A stretch of DNA of 64,000 nucleotides from Sesamum alatum (Eukaryota; Streptophyta; Magnoliopsida; Lamiales; Pedaliaceae): assembly GCA_034509735.1 (NCBI GenBank), contig JACGWO010000008.1, positions 16,627,864 through 16,691,863 on the forward strand. The letters run 5' to 3'. Shown here piece after piece: positions 1-10,852 of the stretch. The position numbers and the translations under genes were made by a program. The notes under the pieces are model-generated. The model saw nothing but the letters and a program-made list of their open reading frames with translations. It did no database searches and was not told where the DNA came from. How positions within the stretch are numbered: the first letter of the stretch is position 1; every line of letters starts with the position of its first letter.

Positions 1-84
1 AAGATAACTCTGCTTTGGACGGAAATACGCAATTATATGAAGGGTAGACGTGACATACTAACAAAATTATGAGTGTGCAATCTA

Positions 85-298
85 TTGTATGTTAAGTTTA
101 AAAAGCTCATAAAATGTTTCAAAAAAAGTTGCTTGAAGTTATTTTTCTTTAAAAAGTATATAAAATCCAAAACATCTTATTTTAGGATTTTATAAGTTCT
201 TCAAAAGAAATTTTGCCAAACCATTTTCAAGAGCTTATAAACTCTGAAACATCTTCAAAGATGTTTTAAGAAATTTATAAGCTCAGCCAAACACCCTC
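85..298. repeat. Degenerate Tourist-like MITE copy
   Basis: The right end reads AGCCAAACACCCTC at 285-298 and is followed by TTA. This is the inverted form of the terminus that starts the next element at 323. The interior is AT-rich with repeated CTTATAAG and AAAACATCTTAT motifs shared with that element. The left end near 85-95 is too diverged to place. A PIF/Harbinger-derived MITE is inferred from the terminus and the TTA/TAA flank. Confidence 0.45.
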
Positions 299-322
299 TT
301 AAATTTAGAAAATCCTAATTAA

Positions 323-780
323 GAGGGTGTTTGGCTAAGCTTATAAGCTCCTCAAAACATCTTATATGATGTTTGAGAGCTTATAAGCTCCCAAAAATTG
401 TTTGGCAACTTTTTTCTTAAAGAACTTATAAGATCCTAGCATAATATCTTTTGAATCTTATAAGCTTTTAAATAAAAGTTAACATTATCCAATATTTTTC
501 AAAATATCTAATAAGCTTTATAATATTAATATGTTATAAGACATTCTCTCTCTCTCTCTCTCTCTCTCTCCCTCCCTCCCTCCCTCTCTCTCTCCACACA
601 CACACACATACACACGCACACAGTACACTCTCTCTCTCTCTCTCTTACATACACACACACTCTCACACATACACACACATAGAGAGACTCTCTCTCTAGG
701 AATTTTTAAAGAATTTTATTGCTATTTAACTTTATTTTGATTTCAAAAAAGAGAAAATGCTTTGTTATTGAATGATAAAT
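323..780. mobile_element. Tourist-like MITE, left part (split by LINE-1)
   Basis: The element starts GAGGGTGTTTGGCTAAGCTT and is preceded by TAA (320-322). The matching inverted terminus lies at 7830-7849 and is also followed by TAA (7850-7852). A 3-bp TAA duplication with such ends is typical of PIF/Harbinger (Tourist) MITEs. The body carries CTTATAAGCTC repeats, a long microsatellite, then the T-rich tail of LINE-1. No coding capacity is seen. Confidence 0.5.
544..700. repeat. Compound CT/CA microsatellite
   Basis: A run of TC dinucleotides passes into CCCT-rich units, then CA runs, a second CT run, and mixed CA/TA units ending near 700. It lies inside the left part of the split MITE. It is simple sequence with no sign of function and is likely to be length-polymorphic. 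Confidence 0.9.
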
Positions 781-940
781 TTTTTTATTTTTTTTTAACA
801 GTAAAATCGAGAGGAAAATTTATTACTGCAGGTTCAAAAACATGATACAAGGGCTAGACGTGAGTCTGTTAAAAGAAGAGAACATATCATGTTCCACCAG
901 TTGAGAGATCTATACTGGTGGTGACAAAAACACCTGCAAT

Positions 941-1477
941 CTATTTCTGATTAGATGGAGCAAAACGAGTAAGACTATCCGCTACTTTGTTGCCCTCTCG
1001 GTAGCAAAAGGCGGCCTGCAGAATTTCAAACTCCAAAGTTAGAGCCTTGATATCCTTGATTAGTGGTGTTAAAGTTATTTGCATAGGCTCCTCCCTGTCA
1101 AGAAGGCAGAGTAAAGATTTAGAGTCTGATTCAACAATCAATTTCTGATAATTATATGTTATAGCAAGCTTTAGCCCAGTTCGAAGTGCCCAAACTTCAG
1201 CCGTACAGTTTGTCTGTGAGCCAATGTATTTAGAAAAAGCTAGAAGAAACTTTCCCCTATTATCTCTAAAAATACCACCACATCCGACGTGTCCCGGATT
1301 ACCAAGAGAAGATCCATCTATATTCAGTTTAATGTAATTATTAGGAGGAGGGTTCCATTTGCATGAAATTAACAGTTTTTCTTTGGGAGCTATCTTATTC
1401 ATGGATATGAATTCAGCAGACATGGAATATGCTTCTCTCCATATATTGTTGATGATAATAGGAGAACCTCTAAACAC
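941..1477 (-). pseudogene. LINE-1 ORF2, RNase H domain
   Basis: The 178-residue open stretch holds a type-1 RNase H near its end. The acidic positions are visible: Asp in LNIDGSS, Glu in AEVWALRTGL, Asp in ESDSKS and a late Asp in KVADSLTR. The block CGGIFRDNRGKFLLAF is typical of plant LINE RNase H. In life it would degrade the RNA strand of the RNA:DNA hybrid during target-primed reverse transcription. It is the C-terminus of ORF2, cut off from the RT by frameshifts around 1480-1640, hence a pseudogene. Its catalytic residues are intact. Confidence 0.8.
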
Positions 1478-1639
1478 TGCATATTACGCGAAGTCCAGAT
1501 AAGCCATAGAGTGTTAAGAACCAGAGCTTGTTTAAAAGGGTTATGTTTCAAAGAGAATAGAATAGTAAGAATGTTGTGTATAATAAATACCTGATTTCCT
1601 GTAAAAGGTTTGTGGAGATAAACGAGAAGTGAGGGCACT

Positions 1640-2428
1640 TTACAAACGTGTGTTCAATATTTTCATGTTCCTCTTTACGCAAACTACAGAGAGGAGAAGG
1701 GATACTTCTTCATTGGAAAAGGAAAGCAGCATTTGGCAAACAATTATGGCTAAGAAGCCAAGCAAAAAACTGGGCTTTCGGAGAAGTATGAATATTAGAG
1801 AGAATTTTCCAAGGAAGGGTCGGAGAAGGGGATATAGATGTGTATGCTTAGAACGCAACCAGTGATATGCACTCTTAATGGAGAACTTACCAGTTTTATC
1901 CCAACGCCAAACTTGTACGTCATTCTTAGTGGTAATTGGAATAGGGATAGAAGTGATCTGATGTAAGAGATAGGATGGCAGAAAATTTTGAATAGAAGAA
2001 AGGTCCCATTTATTATAAAAAATGATAGATTCCACTTTGAGGTTTTGCAAATCAGAAGGAAATTGAGAAATTTGGGCATGCAAGCTATCGTTCGAAACCC
2101 AGAAATCATGCCACAAATTAATATCAGATCCTGTCCCTACTAACCATCTAATAGACTCTCGAACAAGGGGAATGATTTTCTGAATATTTTTCCATACGTA
2201 GCTATGATGAGGTTTAACGCTAGCCTCTGAGAAATTACATTCAAGGAAGTATTTAGCCTTAAGAAGATGCATGCATAATGAGGAATCTGTCTTATGTAAC
2301 CTCCATCCAATCCATAAAAGACAAGCTTTATTTAAAGTACGTAGATCCCTAAAACCTAGACCACCATGAGACTTGGGAAGGCAACACATATCCCAGTTAA
2401 CCAAGCTCTTTCTATTACTTAAAAACAT
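1640..2428 (-). pseudogene. LINE-1 ORF2, post-RT region (zf-RVT)
   Basis: The open stretch starts within the end of the RT. It contains the segment WDMCCLPKSHGGLGFRDLRT, which in plant LINEs follows the RT thumb, then a Trp-rich stretch (VWKNIQKIIPLV, WLVGTGSDINLWHDFWV) leading into the zf-RVT region. The zinc-binding half is frameshifted near 1795-1865. Its order between the RT and RNase H agrees with the LINE assignment. It is a relic with no expected product. Confidence 0.75.
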
Positions 2429-3700
2429 TTATATGATATAGAGGAATAGAATTAATAACATGTTTGATAAGTGTTGTTCTACTTGCATATGACAGGAACC
2501 CGTTATACCAGGTATTTATACGACTTTCAACTTTAGAAATAATGGAAAAGAATTCTTCTTTAGACATACGGCCAATGATATAAGGAAGACCTAAATATTT
2601 ATCACCAGAAGATAAGTGATGGTTTATATGCAAGGCTTCAGAAATACCATGTTTTAAATGGCTAGGGCAGTTCGGAGAAAGGATGAATTTTGACTTATTC
2701 CAGCAGACAGATAGACCTGATAATGTTGCAAAATCATCTAATGTATCTTTGACATAGGTAACCGATTTATGATTGGTTTTTAAAAATAAAAGGCAGTCAT
2801 CAGCATAACATAGAAAAGGTAAAGAAGGACCCTTTCTGCATGGAAGCATAGCATCAACCATATTGTGCTGACAGTCAAGTATAATTTTCTGAATTAAAGG
2901 TTCAAGGCACAGAATAAAAATATACGGAGACAAAGGGTCTCCTTGTCTAATACCTCTCTTAGGGTTCCAAATATCAGACCGGTGACCATTAATACAAATA
3001 GAGTAAGATACAGTCGTAATACATAACATAATCCAGTCGATAAAAAGAGTAGGAAAATTGTACAAATTCAAACAGTATTTAATGAAATTCCAATCTAGTT
3101 TATCATAAGCTTTTTCAAGATCAAGTTTAATAGCCATGCAATATTGTTTTCCTTTTTTTGAGCGCATGGAGTGCAACATTTCATGAGCCATAATGATATT
3201 ATCACTAATAAGCCTATTAGGGATAAAGGCATTTTGAAAAGAGGAGATAAGAGAAGAAATAAAGATTTCATACGGGTAACTTAAATATTTGAGATGATTT
3301 TGTATAAAGTATTGCAAAGGCTTATAGGTCTATATAATGATGATGCAAAGAAGCATGGGACGTTTTTGAATAACAATGAGCTCCATATGGTTAAGCATAG
3401 AAGGCAATTGGGAATTAATAAAAAAATTATTAACTATAGCAATAACAATATCACTCACTATATCCTAGTAATGTATGAAAAAATATGAGTTTAAGCCATT
3501 TGGCCCAGGAGATTTGTTAGGCCCAATACGTTTAAGTGCAGAGAGAATTTCAGACTTTGAAACGGGTTCAATCAAATGGGCTCCCATATCCACTGTCAAT
3601 TTAGGCAGAGAACCATTGAAAAAAATTTCAGCATCGTGGGCCACAAAATTTGGCCCTTTGTGAGAGGAGATGTCTTTAAAATTTTTTTTTGAAAGAGTCT
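2415..3700 (-). pseudogene. LINE-1 ORF2, reverse transcriptase
   Basis: The longest open piece (2415-3317, 300 residues) carries RT motifs in order: FQNAFIPNRLISDNI, IKLDLEKAYDKLDW, KRGIRQGDPLSPYIF and the catalytic LCYADDCLLF box. Upstream, in another frame near 3480-3530, the NKSPGPNG motif that opens plant LINE RTs can be read, so the domain is whole but frameshifted near 3320-3480. It would copy LINE RNA at a nicked target. The YADD active site is preserved. Confidence 0.82.
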
Positions 3701-3734
3701 AAAACCTCCAAGGGCTCTGAAATCCAAATGTTAT

Positions 3735-4350
3735 CTAGTGTCTTAATACCTTGAATGAAATTTCACCTACGTTTGTGGCTAGCGATAGCATGAAAAAAGG
3801 AAGTATTTTTATCACCAAATTGTAGCCAGTGTGATTTAGCTCTTTGTTGCCATAAAAGATTTTCTGAGTCAAAAGTCTTTGTAATTCAAAATTAATAGGT
3901 TTCCCCTTTTTCGAAAGAGCAAAATTAAAGTTATCAGAATATAAAGATTTAATATTATCCAGTTGTACATAAAGGTTGTCAATTAAGCAATCAATATTGC
4001 CTAAAACAGATTTCTTCCAGATTTTAGAATTAGCCACTAAACGACATATATTACTATTAAGACCAAAATCTGATAGATGAGTGAAATAAAAAGACCAAGA
4101 TTTACTAACAACCTCCCTGTAACTATCACAAAGAGTCCATGCATTCTCGAAGCGGAAAGGTTTTTAAATCAAATGAAAGTGTGGTTGAAGATCAAGGAGA
4201 ATATGCGAATGATCAGAGTATGGAGATAGCAGATGTTTCACAATAGAATTCGGAAAGCAATCACACCAAGCAATATTTACCAAAACTCTATCAAGTCTTT
4301 CAGAAATAAAAGATTTCCCATAGCGTTTGTTACTCCACGTAAAAGGATGT
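3735..4350 (-). pseudogene. LINE-1 ORF2, endonuclease-RT linker
   Basis: The region between the endonuclease and RT domains holds an open stretch (3735-4037) with a helical, Lys- and Leu-rich composition. In an alternative frame a WLQFGDKNTSFFHA-like block can be read, typical of the linker just before plant LINE RTs. Several stops and frameshifts separate it from both neighbours. It has no independent function. Confidence 0.6.
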
Positions 4351-4373
4351 CCTATAAATCCTATATCATTAAG

Positions 4374-4886
4374 CTAACATTTCAACATGCAAAGCCTGAA
4401 TTCATGTGTTTTTGCATGCAAGAATCTACCCTCAACTTTTTCATGCGGATATGATATGTTGTTGAAATCACCAATAATGCACCAAGGTTTTGAATTTGTG
4501 GAAGCAGCATATGAGAGTAAAGAGTTCCAAACCTGGTACTGGTTATGCGGCTGTGGGTAATTGTATAGAGCCATCATAAGAAACGGCTGATTAGTCGCTG
4601 GGAAGTCCACTTCCATGTGGACTGATCTGATAGACAGATCCACTTGCCTGATGCTTACCTCATTTTCATTCCAGAGCACCCAGATTCCTCCTGATAGTCC
4701 GACAGAGGGGATAATGATAGAGTCAGAAAACGCTAGACGCCTCGTGATCATATAAGCCCGATCCCGCTGGATTCTAGTGTCAAGCACAATGAAAATTTGT
4801 GGATGGTAGCGCTGGATCAGGTCTCTAGCAGCAATAACAAACTCTGGGCGAGCCGCACCCCTACAGTTCCAACTCAATATCTTCAT
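4374..4886 (-). pseudogene. LINE-1 ORF2, AP-like endonuclease
   Basis: The likely ORF2 start is the Met at 4886, opening MKILSWNCRGAARPEF, the standard N-terminus of plant L1 endonucleases. Further on are SGGIWVLWNENEV and the catalytic-site block WCIIGDFNNI. The domain would nick target DNA to prime reverse transcription. The frame runs open upstream of this Met to 5258 with no intervening stop, so the ORF1 tail and ORF2 are in one frame here. The domain is cut at 4374, before the C-terminal SDH-type motif. Confidence 0.8.
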
Positions 4887-5261
4887 GAAATACATATTGT
4901 GATTTGGCATCTGCATTGGCATAACTCCCTGTATGGGGTCCAGATTCACATGCCCGTTTACCTGAAGACCATTCGAGAGATTCGAATTGAGGTCTCTTCC
5001 TAGAGGGTGGAGGTGAAGCTTGAACTGAGTCTTGCGATCTCTGACAAACCCTTCGCGTTCTTGTTCGATGTCTATCACCAAACTGTTTGCATAGATTGGA
5101 CTAGACAGTAGATGAGGGGATGTATGGAACGATTGGACCAGAAAGTTGTTGGGCCCTTGAGAAAGCAGTAGGTTTTGGACAGAGTGAAAGGGAGTTAACT
5201 GGGGTAAGTGATTTTGCAGGAGATGCTCTGATGAGATCAACGTTTGTGGGTCTCCCAAGGA

Positions 5262-7247
5262 ACTGAAATGAACAACATTTGATGTGTCTGGAAAGGGAAA
5301 GTTTGGCGGAATGTCGATCGTGGCATTTAGTGAAACTGGCCCATCTGTGGAGATGATGGGCCTGACGCCGGAGAGTTTGAGAAGAACGTTCCTTCTGGGC
5401 CTCTGCCGAAGGGATGTTCTGGAATGTTGTTGCGGGCCATGGGAAAAGGTTAAAGATTCGAAGGTAAAACTTGTTGAAAATGACTAAGGTGAAGACTGTT
5501 AATTTAAAGAGATGGGTGAAAAATGTTTATCTGAGAAAAAGAAGTGTTCCTGTGGGTTCGAAGGAAAGATTGGTACAACGGCACTTGGGGTTTTTGCCAA
5601 GTGGAGGTTATCGCTCACCATGTTAAGTTATCTGTCATGAGCTCATCTTCTAACGTGTCATTATGCAGCCGTTGGTTTGAGGTAGATGGTAAAGACTTCG
5701 CTGTTGAAATAGTAAAGGTGGTTTCAGGGTGGAACTGTATCGATGACGTGGGTGTATTCGCGACAAAAGTTTTCATATCAGCAGAATTCAGAAGGGGAGA
5801 AAACTTACCTAGCAACTTGTTGACCGAAATATCTGACTCGTAAAAGTGCTCCATTGGGTATTGGGAGTCAACTTCTGTTGACTCTTTATGCAATTCAGAA
5901 GACGTTGTGAAGTCTTTCTTATGTGAATTGAAAATTCGTGTATTCTTGTTAGACGGAGAATTTGTGAAATCCTCAATCTGGATAGTTGTTGTATTCTCTT
6001 CCAGTATTCCCCTCTCATTAGTATGGTTCAGCATAGAGAAATATTTATTACTAGAATTTTCAACTGTGCTATTAATAGGGGTATTCTTTGCAATCCATTT
6101 TTGCTTAACACTTGTCGATCTATGGGGGACGGTGTTGGGTTGGTGGGTAAGGGGAGAGTCAGTCGAGATAGGTCGGGCGTTAGAATTTGATCCCTTGCTT
6201 GTGTTTTTCTTTCTAGCTTTTGATCAGACCACCTCCCAGTAAGGGCTTTTGATATTCTTCATTGGATCCCTTCCCTATTGTTGTTGTTGTGAAACTTGAT
6301 TTGGGTCTTCAGTTTCTCCGTTCACTGAATTTAGATCCGTGTCCACTCTATGCATATTATTACAGTCATGCTGCACATGGCCAATCACACCACATAGATG
6401 GCAGAAAAGGGTATTCAGCTCATAAATAATTTTTTGAGTATGCTGATGAATTCTGATGAATGGTGGGAGTGGAACTGACGTATCCACCTTGATGCATAGG
6501 TGAGCATATCTGCATCTAGATTTGTTGAACGTGTGGACATCCATCTTGATAGGTCGACCAACAGCTCGAGCGATGCTAAACAGAACTTGGGAATCATAAA
6601 ACTCAATAGGTAGGTTTCGAAGCTAAAACCACATGTAAACCGTCGACGGAATTTCAAAAGTTGAGGTGAAATTTGGTCTCCATTATTGAACATGTAGGTA
6701 GTGATCAAATAGGAAACATGGTCCTCCCTCAAGTGCCAGAAAATAATCTTCTTGTGAAGAAATCGTAATAATAAAACAGTTATTTCCAATATCCATAACC
6801 AGTAAAGGGGAGTTAGTTCTCCATAGTTTGCCTAGGTGGTGGTTTAGATTTGTAATAGGTCTCGAGAGGTTAACAATTCTGATAATTAGCGCGCTGCCAT
6901 GGTTGATAGATACGTTGAACTTCCTCTGGAGTTAGAGATACTTAAGGATAATTTATATCTGCCAGAGCGGAGGGTGGTGGGGAGACCTCTGGTGTATCGA
7001 GATCCCAATTCTGAATCCAGGTTGGAAAATAAATATGAGGTGATTGATTTGTGAGCTTGTCTTTGTATAACATATGTTGTTCGTTTGATGAAGAGGAAGG
7101 GGTTTGGTCAGGAGGGATTGGTGGTTTCCAAGGGGGTATAGGAGATAAAGTTGAGGTATGAGAAAATTTTGGCTGAACAGAAATCGTGGAGGATCGGGGA
7201 ATAGCCGGAGATGGAGGCTAGGAGAAATCAACGAGAGAACTATCCAT
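5262..7247 (-). pseudogene. LINE-1 ORF1, nucleic-acid-binding protein (DUF4283, CCHC)
   Basis: A Met codon at 7247 (minus strand) starts a Ser/Pro-rich N-terminus, followed across several frames by a DUF4283-like region (around 6900-6560; the word PWQRA and an IARAVGRPIKMDV-like block are readable). A zinc knuckle C-x2-C-x4-H-x4-C lies at 6362-6403 (CHLCGVIGHVQHDC). The tail is Ser/Thr/Asn-rich (5615-6034). In plant LINEs this protein binds the element RNA. At least three frameshifts and several stops break it. Confidence 0.7.
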
Positions 7248-7284
7248 TTCTTTCCCGTTTTTGGGGATTCTCCCTTTTGGTGGT

Positions 7285-7849
7285 GATAATAAATTATTAT
7301 AGTTAAATAAAAGATTAATATTGATATTATATTTATTGAAAAAATATAAATTCAAGACAATATAAATTATACGACTAGAATTAGTCATTGCATCAACAAA
7401 GATATCAAATTATATATCTATATTAATATTCGACTAGGATGAATGTACATATATATTATTTTTATTCAAAATTTCAGGTCATAATCCGTCTTTTTTTTTT
7501 TTAAGTTAAAACTAATTATCTAACAAATAAAAGTTAAACTAATCTGTACTATTTATGAAATTATTTTAAAAGTATCTAAATACAAAATATGTCAAGAAAT
7601 AACAAATTATTTGATTCTAATTGTATCATGTCGTTTATGATCATTTTACCATAAAAAGACCTTATTATGCCAAATACTCTTACATCTTATATGATGAAAA
7701 AACATCTTATTAGCTATAACATCTTATTTTATCCAAACACTTTAGGAGCTTATGTTTAAAATAAATTCAACATCTTATAAGCTCTTGAAATATTTGATAA
7801 GATATAAGAGCTTATAAGATATTTTTAAAAAGCTTAACCAAACACCCTC
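7285..7849. mobile_element. Tourist-like MITE, right part
   Basis: The end AAGCTTAACCAAACACCCTC (7830-7849) is the inverted partner of the terminus at 323, with one base difference in the shared GTTTGGYTAAGCTT core. TAA follows at 7850-7852. The interior again has CTTATAAGCTC and ACATCTTAT words. The sequence is AT-rich with no coding capacity. Confidence 0.5.
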
Positions 7850-8014
7850 TAAGTTCGGGTTAAACCAAATGACTTTGAAATTCAGGACATAATCAATGAC
7901 TTTGAATCCAATCTCTTTCCATCTCAAAAGGGGTTTCATCTCAAGATCCAGTAGGTTGGGTTGGGCCAATGAAGAAGCTCAGGAGCAGCTTAACCCAATA
8001 AAAAAAAAAAAAAA

Positions 8015-8740
8015 AAAAAGAGGTTGATCTAGCCCAAGCCCGTTTGGGATCGAGCTGGTCTTGGACCGGTCCTAGGTAAAGGCCCAGGACCACCTAGTCC
8101 TGACCTAGGTCTGGCTGGGCTTGTTGGGCCATTTTTTTTTTCTTTTTAATAATACGTGTCATATAACTTTTATGTTATTTTTTGAATTGACTATTTTAGT
8201 TTGTTTTTTATACTTTTGAGACTCTAAATTTATTATTTTTATTGTTTCTAAATTTTTAGTATATTAATTCATTAATAGTCTTTATTTATTTTTTTCAAAA
8301 TTTATTTAAATTTTTTTTGGATTTGTTATTATCTAAGTTTATTCTTGTAAGTTTGTTAGTCAAACTATTATAAAAGTTTATTATATAGTCTTAACCATAT
8401 TTTTCCAGTCTTAATTTTTTATGTGATTTAATTATTTTATTTTTTTTATTTCATAAGTAACCATAAATTTAAATAATTGCTCATAAGAACACCTCAAACC
8501 CATAAATAAAAAATAAAACAGGCACATTCGGCCTTATCTGAACCTGCTCTGGGCCTCAATTGGGCCAGTCCACAAGCATGGTCTCGACTTAAAAATGGAC
8601 TCTGTTGGGGCTCATTTAAAGACCCAAGACCACCCCAGGACCGACTATGAACTATAGTGGGCTGGTCTTGGGCCAGACTTTTTCGTGCCAGTCTGTTTTG
8701 ATCTTGTACCGACCCAGTCTATTGTGCACCTTGAATTTCA
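8015..8740. repeat. Unclassified dispersed repeat with GGCC-rich ends
   Basis: Two blocks rich in GGCC, GGGCC and CCTAGGT words (about 8015-8135 and 8520-8720) flank an AT-rich middle. An A-run of about 19 precedes the first block. Similar G/C-word subterminal regions occur in plant hAT-type non-autonomous elements, but I could not define termini or a target duplication. No gene is seen in 7850-8855. Confidence 0.3.
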
Positions 8741-8857
8741 TCTTTTGCTTGAAGCAAGTAAACACGTCCTAAATTAATTAGGTGGGCTCTATTAGCTTCA
8801 TTAATTGGCTTTTTTTTTTTGTCTTAACTTGAAATTCTTTTTTGCATAGACACATGA

Positions 8858-9252
8858 AGGGGTGATGTTTGGCTAAACTTATTTAATACATTTTATAAGT
8901 TTATTATATTTCAGAAGATATTTTTGAACATATAAATTAGTAATTATATCTTATTATAAAAATAAACACTTAAAGTATTAGGATAAAATAAGAGTATAAT
9001 ATAGCTTATAAAATGTTAATAGTGGCAGTTTCATATCAATATGATTAGAATTTGAGTTTGTTAAAATTTTAAAAGTCATTTTGGACTGTACTCCTTACCT
9101 TTTTTTCCTTTAAAGGAGCTTATACATATATAGACTCATATAAGCTAATTCTCTAAAAAAATTTGAAGCATTTTTTTAACATTTTATTAACTCTTAAATA
9201 TCTTATCAAATATTTTAAAAAATATATATATGTTAACCTAATTAAATACCCT
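8858..9252. repeat. Degenerate MITE related to the 323-7849 element
   Basis: The left end GTGATGTTTGGCTAAACTT resembles the Tourist-like terminus. The right end (about 9233-9252) is a weak inverted match, GTTAACCTAATTAAATACCC. The body is AT-rich and has the same TTATAAG words. The ends are too diverged to fix. Confidence 0.3.
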
Positions 9253-9747
9253 GCTATTTTTATTTGGGTTGGGTCGCCCCAAAGGCGCTATACTCCAAAA
9301 CCACAATAGTTGGTGGACAAACACGTGGCAATAGATAGATCAATCAGTATATAATTAATATAATATTGTAATATATGTCAAAAGTGAAACTAAATATGCA
9401 TATAATTGCACACAACACTTCCTAATTACCAACCTCGACTCATTTCTTACTTGGCTGTCGGAAAAGTTTGTAAGGAGGCGATATCTACAATTATGATCAT
9501 GTAAAGTAGATAAATACTCGTCATATAGAAATGATAATTCGAACCCAACCAAGACATCAAAATTTTGGAGCAGATATTCAGGATTGGAATACGATGCTAG
9601 TAAAATTTGGAATAAAAAATTCAATCAGTATAAAATGAAGACTTATCATATTGACAACAATTCAAGAAGTTGGTGTCACAAAAAACATTTGACCGTCAAA
9701 CATATCTAAATATTATAGAAATATAGAGATATATAGACTTTTTGTTA
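9253..9747. other. AT-rich spacer, no gene supported
   Basis: A minus-strand open stretch of 89 codons occurs at 9355-9624. It matches no family I recognise and has no supporting context. I see no RNA gene or clear transposon ends here. The spacers 10044-10254 and 10578-10852 are similarly featureless apart from a short TA run near 10710. Confidence 0.4.
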
Positions 9748-10043
9748 CACTATAAATGACCAAAAGTCATAAACTGTGGTAAATCAGTACTTTTAGCCAC
9801 GGGTAAATAAAACCAATTCAAAAACTTAATTTTTTTAATCATGGTTAATCAATATTTCCCATGATTTTTAGCTGTTGTAGCCAAAATATTTTTCATGATT
9901 TTGGTCATGGCTAATGTTTGGTCACATTTGCAGAAACAATGGTTAATGATCGTCAGAAAGCCATGGTTAATTTGCATCGCCATGTTGTTTTTTTTTTTAA
10001 CTATAGTAATTAATCATAACGAAAAATCATACTTTTTATAGTG
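9748..10043. mobile_element. CACTA-like MITE
   Basis: The ends are CACTATAAATGAC at 9748 and an inverted TTTTTATAGTG finishing at 10043. The interior repeats words such as CATGGTTAAT in both orientations, as in subterminal repeats of CACTA (En/Spm) derivatives. The length is 296 bp with no coding capacity. The 3-bp flanks (TTA, GAA) do not match, so the target duplication has decayed or the ends are slightly misplaced. Confidence 0.5.
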
Positions 10044-10254
10044 GAATAAAACATAGTCCTAAAATATTATATCTCTGAAAATCAATCTTGTTATTAAAAA
10101 GTGAGAATTCTAGTAATTTATAAATTGCAACTCTCTATAAATTAGGGTATCAGATTCCAGTAAGACGAGGATAATAAGGCAAGTCTAATTATGAATTAAC
10201 CTCCACAAATATGATAGCCATTACACAGTGGTCCAGGATTGATTTAATATGCAT

Positions 10255-10577
10255 GGGGAAAATTACATTTTTAGTATTGTCACTTTATGTTGTTAGTAAT
10301 TTTTATCCATTAACTTACTCTATTTATATATTTAGTCCTTTTTGTGATGAATTTAGTCCAACACATCTCATATATATTTGGTCTTTTTTGGGTAAATTTA
10401 GTTCTGTATTGACAAATTTGATCCTAATGACATATGCTTACAAGACAAAAAATGGAATGCAGTCCAATGTGAATGAGACCAAAATTTGTCGACATAGGAC
10501 TAAATGTGTTAATGGTGTAAATTATAGAAGCAAAAATGCTAACGACCTAATTATAGGACCAAAAATATAATTTTTCC
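10255..10577. mobile_element. 323-bp MITE with 8-bp target duplication (hAT-like)
   Basis: The terminal inverted repeats are GGGGAAAATTACATTTTTAG on the left and, inverted, GGAAAAATTATATTTTTGG on the right. The flanks are ATATGCAT (10247-10254) and ATATACAT (10578-10585), an 8-bp duplication with one mismatch, which points to the hAT superfamily. The interior repeats TTTAGTCC and AGGACC words in opposing orientation. It is non-coding and must be mobilised in trans. Confidence 0.6.
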
Positions 10578-10852
10578 ATATACATAAAAAAAAAATATAT
10601 CAATCTACATAGGAAAATTCCGATTCTCCATCAATTTTACGAAGTCACAAGCAGAAATTAGCAAAAAATTGAAACCGAATTTTCCAATAATTTCTCAAGT
10701 TAAAAACAATATATATATATATATTGGAAAAAGTAATGACAATTGTAATAACATTTTGAAAATCCAATCAGATTTTATAAATAGTTCTGAAACCAAAACA
10801 AAACAAACACATCGGAACAAAACGACAAATTATTTAGATATGTTGTTTTACA

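Larger units (their letters stand above)
781..7280 (-). mobile_element. LINE-1: full-length dead L1-type retrotransposon
   Basis: On the minus strand the order is ORF1 (DUF4283 type, zinc knuckle), AP-like endonuclease, RT, zf-RVT and RNase H, ending in an A-rich tail seen as T-rich sequence at 781-797. The length of about 6.5 kb and the domain order fit plant L1-clade LINEs with a C-terminal RNase H. Every domain is recognisable but the frames are broken repeatedly, so the element is inactive. It sits inside a Tourist-like MITE. A target-site duplication is not clear: the flanks share only similar AT-rich words near 770-780 and 7284-7295. Confidence 0.85.

Noticed and set aside
9355..9624. 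89-codon minus-strand open frame as a host gene exon
   Set aside because: No recognisable family, no splice or start context, and the surroundings are AT-rich spacer; length alone is not convincing.
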